Assembly: GCF_019203965.1 (NCBI RefSeq)
Contig: NZ_CP076448.1
Span: forward strand, 124,001 to 188,000
From: Elioraea tepida
Lineage (GTDB): Bacteria; Pseudomonadota; Alphaproteobacteria; Acetobacterales; Acetobacteraceae
Length of the DNA: 64,000 nt
Reading direction: 5' to 3'
The notes under the pieces: generated by a model
Database searches by the model: none
Seen by the model: the letters and a program-made list of their open reading frames with translations, nothing else
What the model was told of the DNA's origin: nothing
Made by a program: the position numbers and the translations under genes
Part shown: piece by piece, positions 26,034 to 38,590 of the stretch
Numbering within the stretch: the first letter of the stretch is position 1
Layout of the letters: the number at the start of each line of letters is the position of its first letter

Positions 26034-26846
26034 ATGAGCGGTCGGACGGAAGGCTCTGGGCAGGAGGAGCGGCAGGCGTCGGAGCGAGCGGCCGACGGCG
26101 CGGTCGAGCCAGGCCTTGTCTGGACCGGCGCGATCGACGCGATCGCCGCGCGGGCCAGCCTCTACCTCTCGGTCGGGTACGGCCTGCACCTCAGGGGGCC
26201 GGCCGGCACGGGCAAGGCAACGCTTGCGCGTGCACTTGCCGCGCGGCGCGGCGGGGAGATCGTCATCGCTTCCCTCGGTGCGCCGGTCGAGCCGCTCGCG
26301 GCCTTGACGGTCGCCTCGGCTGCAGGCGCGACGCTCATCGTCGATGCCGAGGCGGAAGGGTTTGCCGCGTCCGTGCCGCGGCTTGCCGCCACGCTCTCTG
26401 GAGGGGCACCGGCGCATTCCGGCTTCCGGGTGATCGTCCTGTCGCGCCCGGGCGCGGCAGTGCCGGAGCTTCTGCTCGACCGTCTGGTCACGATCGACTG
26501 CGACGGGTATGACCGGGAGACCGAGCTTGCGATCGTCTGCGCCCGAAGCGGGCTCGGCCCCGACGAAGCCGGGCGGATCATCGACATGGTGCGCGACCTC
26601 AGGCGCTCGCGCGAATACGCGCACCGGCCGAGCCTGCGCTGCGCGATCACGCTCGCGGCCCTTGCGAAGGCTTCGGGAGCCGCCATCCGCGCCGACGATC
26701 CGCTGTTCGTCGCGCTTGTTCTCGATGTGCTTGGCGCACGGCTGAAGGTTGGGCCGGATGGGCTCGTCGATCCGCGGTATCGCCAGATGCTCCAGAAGCT
26801 CGTCGGCCATTTCTGCGGCGACCGGCCGGGCCCTCTGTCGCCATGA
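26034..26846 (+). CDS. GvpN-like AAA protein with altered Walker A and short core
   Basis: A 270-residue protein whose C-terminal half is clearly GvpN-type: LLDRLVTIDCDGYDRETEL, VCARSGLG, YAHRPSLRCAITLA, then DDPLFVALVLDVLG (residues 147-234). The N-terminal half keeps LSVGYGLHLRGPAGTGKATLARALA. At the Walker A (55-62) the Thr/Ser that binds Mg2+ is Ala62. The Walker B is reduced to TLIVDAEAE (Asp104), and only about 40 residues separate the two motifs, clearly fewer than in the gas-vesicle GvpN proteins I know. GvpN is a MoxR-type ATPase helping gas-vesicle assembly. ATP hydrolysis by this version is doubtful. It heads a three-gene coupled operon without a shell protein. Confidence 0.8.
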   Translation: MSGRTEGSGQEERQASERAADGAVEPGLVWTGAIDAIAARASLYLSVGYGLHLRGPAGTGKATLARALAARRGGEIVIASLGAPVEPLAALTVASAAGATLIVDAEAEGFAASVPRLAATLSGGAPAHSGFRVIVLSRPGAAVPELLLDRLVTIDCDGYDRETELAIVCARSGLGPDEAGRIIDMVRDLRRSREYAHRPSLRCAITLAALAKASGAAIRADDPLFVALVLDVLGARLKVGPDGLVDPRYRQMLQKLVGHFCGDRPGPLSP

Positions 26847-27739
26847 CCGCACGGGTGGTGCTCACGGTCCTCGGTGTTGCGCCGGCAGAAGGGGCGGCAA
26901 GGGTTGCGGCGGCGCTCGGCTCAGGGCCGATCCCGGTGATCGTATGCCGCGCAGGCAGGATCGCCGGCTTTGCCGTGCGCGGCCGCGCCTGGATGGACCA
27001 TCGTGACGAGCTTCGGTCGGCACTGGGCCGCGCAGCGGCTGTCTCGAGCTTCCTTCCCGCTGATCCGGGCCGGGCGGTCTGCGACGCGTCCGCCTGGCCG
27101 AACGTGATCGCCGCCGCCTCCGGCCCGCTCGCCGATGCGCTCGCCCGCGACGGGGAGGCGCAGCAATGGGACGTCACGATCATGCAGTCGGAACGGCGGC
27201 CGTGCGCCGCCGACCGGGCCGGCCTCGTCCGGTCCGCACTCCTGTCGAAGGCCCTCAGCGTCAGGCTGCGCGGCACGCGTGCAGGTCTCGTGGCGAGCCT
27301 GTTGATGCCGCGGGCGTCAACGGCGAGCATGCTCGCTTTTCTGGCCGAGGTCCCCGTGCGGCTCGACGGCACCGTCACGATCGAGGGGCCGCTCCCCCCG
27401 CTCGCCTTCTCGGCCTTCCGGCTCGAGCGCGCCGAAAGCGCGGCGCTCGAGCGCGCCTGGGCGATGCTCGCGCTTCGCGACCGGACCGATCCGACCGAGC
27501 TCGCGCGGCGCTGGCGCGGGCTTGCCTTCGCGCTCGACCCACGGCGCGACGGTGGCCGCCGCTGCGAGCGGCGGTACCGCGAGGCGGGCCGTGCCTACGG
27601 GTTGTTGCGCGGTCTCGCCGAAGGTCTTGGCGCGCGGGCGTTCCGGCGTGACGAGCTCTTCGCCCTATGCGGCAGAACCGTCGCGGTCCCCACAGTCGGG
27701 ATGTCGTGGGCGGAGAGTCGCGCGATGGTGCCGGCATGA
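26843..27739 (+). CDS. GvpF/GvpL-like protein with C-terminal J-domain-like tail
   Basis: A 298-residue protein overlapping the preceding stop by four bases. Residues 1 to about 195 resemble GvpF/GvpL: a FLPADPG stretch, QQWDVTIMQ, and the characteristic EGPLPPLAFSAFRL (181-194), close to the GP-PPYSF motif that ends GvpF/L proteins. Residues 202-258 (ERAWAMLALRDRTDPTELARR, then YREAGRAYGLLRGLAE) look like a J domain in which the HPD loop reads LDPRRDGG, so DnaK stimulation would not be expected. GvpF/L proteins are minor assembly factors of gas vesicles. The fusion is inferred from pattern only; a profile search would settle it. Confidence 0.65.
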   Translation: MTARVVLTVLGVAPAEGAARVAAALGSGPIPVIVCRAGRIAGFAVRGRAWMDHRDELRSALGRAAAVSSFLPADPGRAVCDASAWPNVIAAASGPLADALARDGEAQQWDVTIMQSERRPCAADRAGLVRSALLSKALSVRLRGTRAGLVASLLMPRASTASMLAFLAEVPVRLDGTVTIEGPLPPLAFSAFRLERAESAALERAWAMLALRDRTDPTELARRWRGLAFALDPRRDGGRRCERRYREAGRAYGLLRGLAEGLGARAFRRDELFALCGRTVAVPTVGMSWAESRAMVPA

Positions 27740-29100
27740 TCAGGACGCTCGGCGCGACCTGGATCGCCGCTGCGGCGATCGCCGCCGTCGCCGCCGGCCT
27801 TGCGATATTCCATCTCGCTTCGGCAACGGCAGAGCCGATCGCGATCGCGGCGATTGCTGCGTCGATCGTCGCTGCCGTGCTGGCGCTGGTCGCCGCGCCG
27901 CTCGCGCTCGCACCGGGAGAGGCGCTGCGCGCCTCGCTGGAGCAAGGCGCGTCCGGGTGGGGAACGGCGCGGCGCGATCTCTGGGGCAGGCTCGCGCGCG
28001 AGATCGCGCGCCTCGCCGAGCCTGCCTCGCCGCCGCCTGATCCGTTCCTCGAGATGCGCCGGCTTGCGGCCAACCTCGAACTGACCCTTCGCGAGACCGG
28101 CGAGGAGATGGGTGTTGCCCGCCGCGCGGTCGCCGAGGCCGCTCAGTCGATCATCGAGGCGGCACGCGCGAGCGGCCGGCTCGCGGCCGCAGCGGAGAGC
28201 ACGGAGCAGCGGCTCGCCAGCGCCGCTGCGGCCGCCGCAGCGGCGAGCGGCGCGCTCGCGCACCTGCCCGGATACGCGAGTGTGATCGAGGCGGCATCGC
28301 ACCGGACAGGTGCGGCAGCGAGCGCGGTGACGGAAGCCCTGGCCGAGCTGATGGCGCGGCGGGAGCCATCGCCCGCCGAGGCGGCGTTGCGCGAGGCGCT
28401 CGCGCGTGGCGCCGACCAGGCACGCCGCCTCGAGGCGGTGATGCCGCTTCTGCTCGAGGCCATCAGTCGCCTGCCGTCCGCTGCGGCGAGTGGGGAGCGC
28501 CTCGCCGCCCTTGCCGAGTCGCTCGGGGCGAGCGCGGCGCTGCTGGCCGACGGGCTTGCACGGCTCGATGCCGCCTCAGCCCGGGTCGAAAGCGCCGCAT
28601 CGTCGCTCGTGGTTCCAGATTTCGCCGCTCTGCTCGAGGCCGAGGCAGCCCGCCACGCAGCGTTGCGCGAGGAGGTCGTCGCTGCCGCCGGGCTCGCGGT
28701 CGAGACCGCCGTGACCCGGCTTGCCGACGTCTCCGAGGTGATCGCGATCGACGCCGTATGGCGCGCGGGCGATGCCGCGGCCGCGGCGGTCGCCCGGGTC
28801 GAGGCCTGCGCCCGTTCGCTCGCCGAGGCAGCGGCAACCGAGCACAGCGAGCAGGAGGCTCGACTCTCTTCCCTCGCAGGCGGGCTTGCTGCCACCAGCG
28901 AGACCCTCGAACGGTGTGTGGCCGAGGCGGAGGGGCTGATTGCGCGGCTCGAGGCGGCGACGGCGACGCGTTCGCTGCCGCGCGAGGCGATCGAGGTCGC
29001 CGGGGAGGAGCCGCTTTCCTCCGTCGCGGCCCGCCTGCTCGCGGAGCTTTCTGAAACGCACGAAGAGGGGGCGGCGGTCCTGTCCGACGGCGCCGATTAG
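27736..29100 (+). CDS. membrane-anchored alanine-rich coiled-coil protein, unknown
   Basis: A 454-residue protein whose ATG overlaps the preceding stop (ATGA). Two hydrophobic segments at the N-terminus (about 8-30 and 34-58) form a hairpin anchor. The rest, about 390 residues, is rich in Ala, Glu, Arg and Leu with long heptad-like stretches and no globular motif. The layout resembles chemoreceptor-like or apolipoprotein-like helical rods, but no HAMP or signalling hairpin motif was recognised. I do not know the family. Its tight coupling to the GvpN-like and GvpF/L-like genes suggests a joint role at the inner membrane. Confidence 0.75.
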   Translation: MIRTLGATWIAAAAIAAVAAGLAIFHLASATAEPIAIAAIAASIVAAVLALVAAPLALAPGEALRASLEQGASGWGTARRDLWGRLAREIARLAEPASPPPDPFLEMRRLAANLELTLRETGEEMGVARRAVAEAAQSIIEAARASGRLAAAAESTEQRLASAAAAAAAASGALAHLPGYASVIEAASHRTGAAASAVTEALAELMARREPSPAEAALREALARGADQARRLEAVMPLLLEAISRLPSAAASGERLAALAESLGASAALLADGLARLDAASARVESAASSLVVPDFAALLEAEAARHAALREEVVAAAGLAVETAVTRLADVSEVIAIDAVWRAGDAAAAAVARVEACARSLAEAAATEHSEQEARLSSLAGGLAATSETLERCVAEAEGLIARLEAATATRSLPREAIEVAGEEPLSSVAARLLAELSETHEEGAAVLSDGAD

Positions 29101-29105
29101 TCGGA

Positions 29106-29125
29106 CGATCGTCTGCGAACGATCG
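29106..29125. terminator. small inverted repeat between convergent operons
   Basis: CGATCGT and ACGATCG form a 7-bp stem with a 6-base loop, in the 66-bp gap between the coiled-coil gene and trpE, which converge. It could stop transcription from both sides, but it lacks T-runs. Confidence 0.3.
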
Positions 29126-29166
29126 CCGGCGCGATCGCGGCCCGCGCCCTGGCCTGACCCCACCTC

Positions 29167-30675
29167 TCAGCGCCCGCCGCGCTGGAAGCGCACGGCTTCC
29201 TCGGCGGCGCGGATCAGCGCGCGCGCCTTCTGGCGCGTCTCCTCGTACTCCGCTTTCGGGTCGCTGTCGGCCACCACGCCGGCGCCGGCCTGAACATAGA
29301 GCATGCCGTCCTTCACCACGGCGGTGCGCAGACCGATGCAGGTGTCCATGTTGCCGCGCGCGTCGAAATAGCCGATGCACCCGGCGTAGATCCCGCGCCG
29401 CTCCGGCTCGAGCTCCTCGATGATCTCCATGGCGCGGACTTTCGGCGCGCCGGAGAGGGTGCCGGCCGGGAACCCGGCGCAAAGCGCGTCGATCGCATCG
29501 AGCCCCTCGCGCAGCCTTCCCTCCACGGTGGAGGAGATGTGCATGACATGGCTGTAGCGCTCGACCACGAACTGCTCGGTGACGCGCACGCTGCCGATGG
29601 CGGCCACACGGCCCACATCGTTCCGCCCGAGGTCGAGCAGCATCAGGTGTTCGGCGCGCTCCTTCGGGTCGGCGAGCAGTTCCTGCTCGAGGCGCTGGTC
29701 CTCCTCATGGGTGGCGCCGCGTGGGCGTGTTCCCGCGAGCGGCCGGATCGTCACCACCCCGTCACGCAGGCGAACCATGATCTCGGGCGAGGAGCCGACC
29801 ACGGCGAACCCTCCGAAGTCGAGGAAGAACAGGAAGGGCGAGGGGTTGAGCCGGCGCAGGGAACGGTAGAGGGCGAAGGGCGGCAGGGAGAAGGGAACGC
29901 GGAAGCGCTGCGAGGGGACGATCTGGAACGCATCGCCTGCGGCGATGTACGCCTTGGCGCGTTCGACCGCGGCGATGAACTCGGCCTCCGTCATGTTACT
30001 CTCGACGGGCCCGAGGGAGGCGCTCGTGCGCGGTGCGGCTGGCGGCGGAGGAAGGGGGCGGGCGAGCGCGGCCGCGGCTGCGGCGAGGCGGGCTTCCGCG
30101 GCGGCAATCGCCGCCTCAGCGTCGAGCCCCGGTTCGGGCCGGAGCGTCGTGGCGAAGGTGAGTGTGTCTGCCACCGTATCGAACACGGCGACGATGGTCG
30201 GCCGCATCAGGATTCCGTCGGGCAGGCCGAGCGGATCGGGGTTCGTTTCGGGGATCCGTTCGATCCGGCGGACGAAATCGTAGGCGAGGTAGCCCACGAG
30301 GCCTGCGGCCATAGGCGGCAGGTGCGAAGGCACCTCCACCCGAGCCGAGGCGACCAGCGCCCGCAGCGAGGCGAGCGCTCCCTCCGGCTCCGGGCGCCAG
30401 GCCTCCGGGTCGGTGAGCGCGAACCGGTTGATCTCCGCCCGGTCGCCGCGGCAGCGCCAGATCAGGTCGGGGTCGAGCGCGATGATGGAGTAGCGGCCGC
30501 GCGTGGCGCCGCCCTCGACGCTCTCGAGCAGAACCGCGTTCGGCCGCCCGGCAGCCAGCTTGAGGAAAGCGGAGACCGGCGTCTCGAGATCGCTCACCGT
30601 TGTGGTCCACAGGAGCTGCGGCCTGCCCTCGGCATAGGCCGCGCGGATGGCCTGCGGGTCGTGCGCCTCAGTCAT
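29167..30675 (-). CDS. trpE: anthranilate synthase component I
   Basis: This 502-residue protein has the N-terminal regulatory domain with LLESVEGG (tryptophan-binding region) and the chorismate-binding domain with TIRPLAGTRPRG, LADPKERAEHLMLLDLGRNDVG, GTLSGAPKVRAMEIIEELEP and the final GCIGYFDARGNMDTCIGLRT. It makes anthranilate from chorismate together with TrpG, encoded 16 kb away. The ATG overlaps the ppiD stop by four bases, an arrangement familiar from other alphaproteobacteria. There trpE is often followed by trpGDC; here those genes are separate and on the other strand. Confidence 0.95.
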   Translation of the reverse strand: MTEAHDPQAIRAAYAEGRPQLLWTTTVSDLETPVSAFLKLAAGRPNAVLLESVEGGATRGRYSIIALDPDLIWRCRGDRAEINRFALTDPEAWRPEPEGALASLRALVASARVEVPSHLPPMAAGLVGYLAYDFVRRIERIPETNPDPLGLPDGILMRPTIVAVFDTVADTLTFATTLRPEPGLDAEAAIAAAEARLAAAAAALARPLPPPPAAPRTSASLGPVESNMTEAEFIAAVERAKAYIAAGDAFQIVPSQRFRVPFSLPPFALYRSLRRLNPSPFLFFLDFGGFAVVGSSPEIMVRLRDGVVTIRPLAGTRPRGATHEEDQRLEQELLADPKERAEHLMLLDLGRNDVGRVAAIGSVRVTEQFVVERYSHVMHISSTVEGRLREGLDAIDALCAGFPAGTLSGAPKVRAMEIIEELEPERRGIYAGCIGYFDARGNMDTCIGLRTAVVKDGMLYVQAGAGVVADSDPKAEYEETRQKARALIRAAEEAVRFQRGGR

Positions 30676-32564
30676 GGATCGGTGCCGACCATGATCCGGA
30701 TCGCCCGCGGGTCGATCCTCGCCCCGGCGCGCGTCTGGATGGCTTGGGCGAATTGCGCCTCGAGGTCATCGGCAAGCGCACTGGACAGGGCGGCACGCAC
30801 CGGCTCGAGCCGCTCGGGCGTTGGGTCGGGCCTGATCACGCGCGCGAGCGAAACCACGATAAACGCCTCATTCGCCTCGACCATGGTCACTCCGCCGGGC
30901 GCGAGGCCGAAAATCGCCTGCAACACCGCCGGCGGCGGCGCCCCGGCGCCGCGTGCCGCCCGGTTGAAGGGGCCGATCCGGCGCGCCGTCCAGCCCTGCG
31001 CCGCCGCCGCCGCCTCGAACGGCGTCCCGCCCTGGACGGCCGCGAGAAGCTGCGCGGCCTGCGTCTCCATCGCCCGGCGGCGCTCCGCCTCCTCCCAGGC
31101 CCTCCGTACCTCGGCGGCGATGGTCTCGAACGGCCGCAGCGCGGGCGGCGTCACCGCCTCGACCTGGACGGCGAAGAAGTTGGCCCCGTCCGCCTCCACG
31201 AGCCGTGTGGGCGGACCAGGCTCGGTGGCAAAGACGGTGTCGATCGCCCGCGTGCCCCATGGCGCGAGGTCGATCCGCGTCCCGTCCGGAGCGCGCCCGT
31301 TACGATCCATCGCCGGGATGTCGCGAAGCCTGAGCGCGTGGCGACGCGCAACCTCGGCGAGCGGGATTCCCTCGGCGATGCTGTCCTCGACCCGGTTGGC
31401 GATGCTGTAGATCCGCTCCGCGGCGAGCTCCCCCGCCACGTCGCGCGCAAGCTCCTCCCGCACCTCCTCGAAACTCCGAGTGGTGGCGGGTGCGATGGCA
31501 ACCACCCGCATCACATGCCAGCCGAAGGGTGTGCGCAGCGGCTCGAGCACCGCGCCTGCGCCGGCGCCGAAGGCCGCCTCGGCCAGCGTCGCATCGGGGA
31601 GTTCGGCAGCGGTGACAGCACCGAGCGCGACGGCCGTGCCACCGGCCTCGGCGGCGCGCGCCTCGACGGACGCGAAGTCGAGCCCCTCGCGCCAGGCTTG
31701 GGCGAGGGCGCGTGCGGCGGCCTCGTCTGCAAGAACCGCCTGCTCGATCGTCCGACGCTCCGCCTTTTGGAACTCCGCGGCGCGGGCGTCGTAGGCGGCG
31801 CGGAGCTGCGCCTCTGTCGGCGTGATCTCGCGCGCCACGTCCTCGACGGTGAGCGCGACCAAGGCGAAGCGCCGGTACTCGGGCGCGGTGAAGCGCTCGG
31901 CGTTGTTCTCCCAGAAACGTCGGAGCTGATCCTCGGCGGGCTCCGGCGGGGCGGCGGCGGCGATAAACGGCATCTCCACGGCGAGCACCTCTCGCTCCTC
32001 CGCCCGGAAGGCGAGCACCGGTGCGGCAAGCGCCACCGGCGCCACCGCGCCCGCGCGCACGGCGGCAAGCAGCTGCTGCCGCTTGACGTCGCCGCGCAAC
32101 AGCTCGAGGAAGCGAGCCTCGGTCAGCCCGGCGTTGCGCAGGAAGGCGTCGAAGGCGACGCGGCTGAAGCGGCCGTCGAGGCCCTGGAAGGCCTGGGCCG
32201 AGAATACGGCCTCGCGGAGCGCGTCGTCCGTCACCACGATGCCCCGCGCCTCGGCTTCCGCCGCGATCGCGGTCAGCGTGACGAGGCGGTTGACAGCATC
32301 CTCTGCGATCCTCTGGCGCAGCGGCGCGAGCGGCTGGAACTGCGGGCCGAACGTCCTCTGCAACTCGGCGAGCTGGCGTCGATAGGCGTCCGTCGCGTCG
32401 GCGAGCGGCACCTCGCGGTCGCCGACCGTCGCGACCGCGGTCGGCGCTCTGCCCCGGCCGGTGACAAAGTCGCCGATGCCCCAGACCGCAAAGGAGAGGA
32501 TCAAAAGGACGAACAGCGCCTTGGCGACCCAGGAGCTGAGCCAGCCGCGCATGGCGGTGAGCAT
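30672..32564 (-). CDS. ppiD: peptidyl-prolyl isomerase PpiD (SurA N-domain, parvulin type)
   Basis: A 630-residue periplasmic folding factor anchored by one N-terminal helix (WVAKALFVLLILSFAVWGIG). A SurA_N-like chaperone region follows (DAYRRQLAELQRTFGPQF, then ALREAVFSAQAFQGLDGRFS). In the middle is a parvulin domain ending in LRTPFGWHVMRVV, and a second, degenerate copy follows toward the C-terminus. It helps newly exported proteins leave the Sec translocon. Two in-frame starts are four codons apart (32564 and 32552); the first is taken. It is divergent from tpiA. Confidence 0.92.
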   Translation of the reverse strand: MLTAMRGWLSSWVAKALFVLLILSFAVWGIGDFVTGRGRAPTAVATVGDREVPLADATDAYRRQLAELQRTFGPQFQPLAPLRQRIAEDAVNRLVTLTAIAAEAEARGIVVTDDALREAVFSAQAFQGLDGRFSRVAFDAFLRNAGLTEARFLELLRGDVKRQQLLAAVRAGAVAPVALAAPVLAFRAEEREVLAVEMPFIAAAAPPEPAEDQLRRFWENNAERFTAPEYRRFALVALTVEDVAREITPTEAQLRAAYDARAAEFQKAERRTIEQAVLADEAAARALAQAWREGLDFASVEARAAEAGGTAVALGAVTAAELPDATLAEAAFGAGAGAVLEPLRTPFGWHVMRVVAIAPATTRSFEEVREELARDVAGELAAERIYSIANRVEDSIAEGIPLAEVARRHALRLRDIPAMDRNGRAPDGTRIDLAPWGTRAIDTVFATEPGPPTRLVEADGANFFAVQVEAVTPPALRPFETIAAEVRRAWEEAERRRAMETQAAQLLAAVQGGTPFEAAAAAQGWTARRIGPFNRAARGAGAPPPAVLQAIFGLAPGGVTMVEANEAFIVVSLARVIRPDPTPERLEPVRAALSSALADDLEAQFAQAIQTRAGARIDPRAIRIMVGTDP

Positions 32565-32697
32565 CGGACGCGAACCCTCAGACGGTGCCCAATCGAGGGC
32601 GCGGACCATAGGCGAGCGGCCAGGGCACGGCAACAAACCCCGGTTCCCAATCCCTCGACCAGCCTGTAGGAAGCGCCCCCGGTGGGCGGGGACGCGG

Positions 32698-33438
32698 ATG
32701 GCAGGCGCGCTGATCGTCGGCAACTGGAAGATGAACGGGCTCTCCGAGACGGCACGCGCGCTCGCCCGAGCTGTGCGTGACGGGGCCGGCACGGTCGCCG
32801 ATCGGGCCTGCCTCGTCCTCTGCCCTCCCGCTACGGTCCTGGCTCTGGTCGCGGCCGAGCTGAACGGTTCTTCGGTCCGTGCCGGCGGGCAGGACTGCCA
32901 CCACAAGGCCGAAGGGCCGCACACGGGCGATATTTCCGCCGCGATGCTGAAGGACGCCGGGGCGTCCTTCGTGATCCTCGGCCATTCGGAGCGGCGGGCC
33001 GACCATGGCGAGACGGACGCGATCGTCGCCGCCAAGGCCAGGATGGCGCTTCGCTTCCAGCTCCGGCCGATCGTCTGCGTCGGCGAGACCCTGGCCGAGC
33101 GCGACCGTGGCGCCGCCGAGGCGGTGGTGGAGACGCAGCTCCTCGGCTCGCTTCCCGAGGGCTTCGCCGAAGCCCAGGGGATTGTCGCCTACGAGCCGGT
33201 CTGGGCGATCGGCACCGGGAGGACGCCCACGCGCGACGAGATCGGGGCGATGCACCGGCACATCCGGAGGCTGCTTGCGGAGCGCGAGATGGCAGCGGTG
33301 CCGATCCTCTATGGCGGCAGCGTCAAGCCGGCGAACGCGGCCGAGATCCTGGCCGTGCCAGATGTCGGCGGCGTGCTGGTGGGAGGGGCGAGCCTGATCG
33401 CGCGGGATTTCCTCGCGATCGCCGCGGCGGCCCCGTGA
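32698..33438 (+). CDS. tpiA: triosephosphate isomerase
   Basis: A 246-residue TIM barrel. Catalytic residues are visible: Lys11 in NWKMN, His in VILGHSERR, Glu in YEPVWAIGTG, and the phosphate loop in YGGSVKP. It interconverts glyceraldehyde 3-phosphate and dihydroxyacetone phosphate. The gene leads a plus-strand run of core genes: secG follows after 91 bp, then pyrG. No clear Shine-Dalgarno precedes the ATG beyond GGCGGGGAC. Confidence 0.96.
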   Translation: MAGALIVGNWKMNGLSETARALARAVRDGAGTVADRACLVLCPPATVLALVAAELNGSSVRAGGQDCHHKAEGPHTGDISAAMLKDAGASFVILGHSERRADHGETDAIVAAKARMALRFQLRPIVCVGETLAERDRGAAEAVVETQLLGSLPEGFAEAQGIVAYEPVWAIGTGRTPTRDEIGAMHRHIRRLLAEREMAAVPILYGGSVKPANAAEILAVPDVGGVLVGGASLIARDFLAIAAAAP

Positions 33439-33529
33439 CCAGACCGTCCGTGGCACGGGTGCGGGGGTGGCGCAGGCCCTGCGAAGCCGCTATAGGCCCT
33501 CGGCACGCTGGAACGGACACAGAAGGCCA

Positions 33530-35609
<2,080 letters not shown>

Positions 35610-35700
35610 GGTCAGCCATGCGTCACCCGATAGGCTCTCACGCTGGCCGGCCGCGGGGGAACGCAGCGCTCCGTTGGGCGGCGGAACCAGTTCGCGCCTG

Positions 35701-37967
<2,267 letters not shown>

Positions 37968-38007
37968 GGCTTGCCCCGACGCGGCAGGGCATGATTCTCT
38001 CCCCGGC

Positions 38008-38337
38008 ATGGGGATGTCCCTCGAGACGAGGCGGCGCATCAGCGCGGCGTTTGGAACGGTGTTCGCCGTCGCCGTCATCGGTTTCTTCGTCTGGCACACG
38101 CTCCAGGGCAGCCGCGGGCTGATCGCTCTCGGCGCCATCCGCGAGCAGATCGCTCTTGCCGAAGCCGAGCTTGCCCGCCTCGAGGCGGAACGCGCGCGGC
38201 TCGAGGCGCGCGTCGCCGGGCTTCGCGGTGACCGGCTCGACGCCGACGCGCTCGACGAGCGGGCGCGGCTGATGCTCAACCTCGCGGGCAAGGACGAGCT
38301 CGTGATCCTGTACGGTCCCGGCGGTCGGCTTTGGTGA
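38008..38337 (+). CDS. ftsB: septum formation initiator (FtsB/DivIC family)
   Basis: A 109-residue bitopic protein: a single helix (ISAAFGTVFAVAVIGFFVWH) followed by a leucine-zipper-like coiled coil (about 40-75; IREQIALAEAELARLEAERA) and a short C-terminal domain with ERARLMLNLAGKDELVI. FtsB pairs with FtsL and FtsQ at the division site. The place between eno and pdhA is the usual one in alphaproteobacteria. Two ATGs lie six bases apart; the first is taken. Confidence 0.88.
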   Translation: MGMSLETRRRISAAFGTVFAVAVIGFFVWHTLQGSRGLIALGAIREQIALAEAELARLEAERARLEARVAGLRGDRLDADALDERARLMLNLAGKDELVILYGPGGRLW

Positions 38338-38460
38338 CCGCGGCGGCCGGCAACGGCCCATCGTCCTGGTTCTGGTTCCGGCAACTTCCTTTCGCGGGCG
38401 GAGGGGGCGCCGCAACGCCGCGGCGTGGCGGCGTGCCCTGAATCAGCGCTTTCAGCCGGC

Positions 38461-38489
38461 TTGACCGCTTTCCGGTTAACGTCGCCTAT
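38461..38489 (+). promoter_or_regulatory. candidate promoter for the pdh operon
   Basis: TTGACC and, after 17 bases, GCCTAT lie about 100 bp before pdhA, followed by an AT-richer stretch (GCATAAAGGTTTTTC) that stands out in this DNA. The -35 is good and the -10 poor. Likely but unproven start of the pdhA-pdhB-pdhC-lpd-lipA transcript. Confidence 0.27.
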
Positions 38490-38590
38490 TGCATTGCGGC
38501 ATAAAGGTTTTTCGCCGCGTTCGTGCTTGCGTTCGGGGTGTCGCTTCGCTACGGGTGCCGGCGGTGACAAGATACGCCCGGGGGTCGAGG

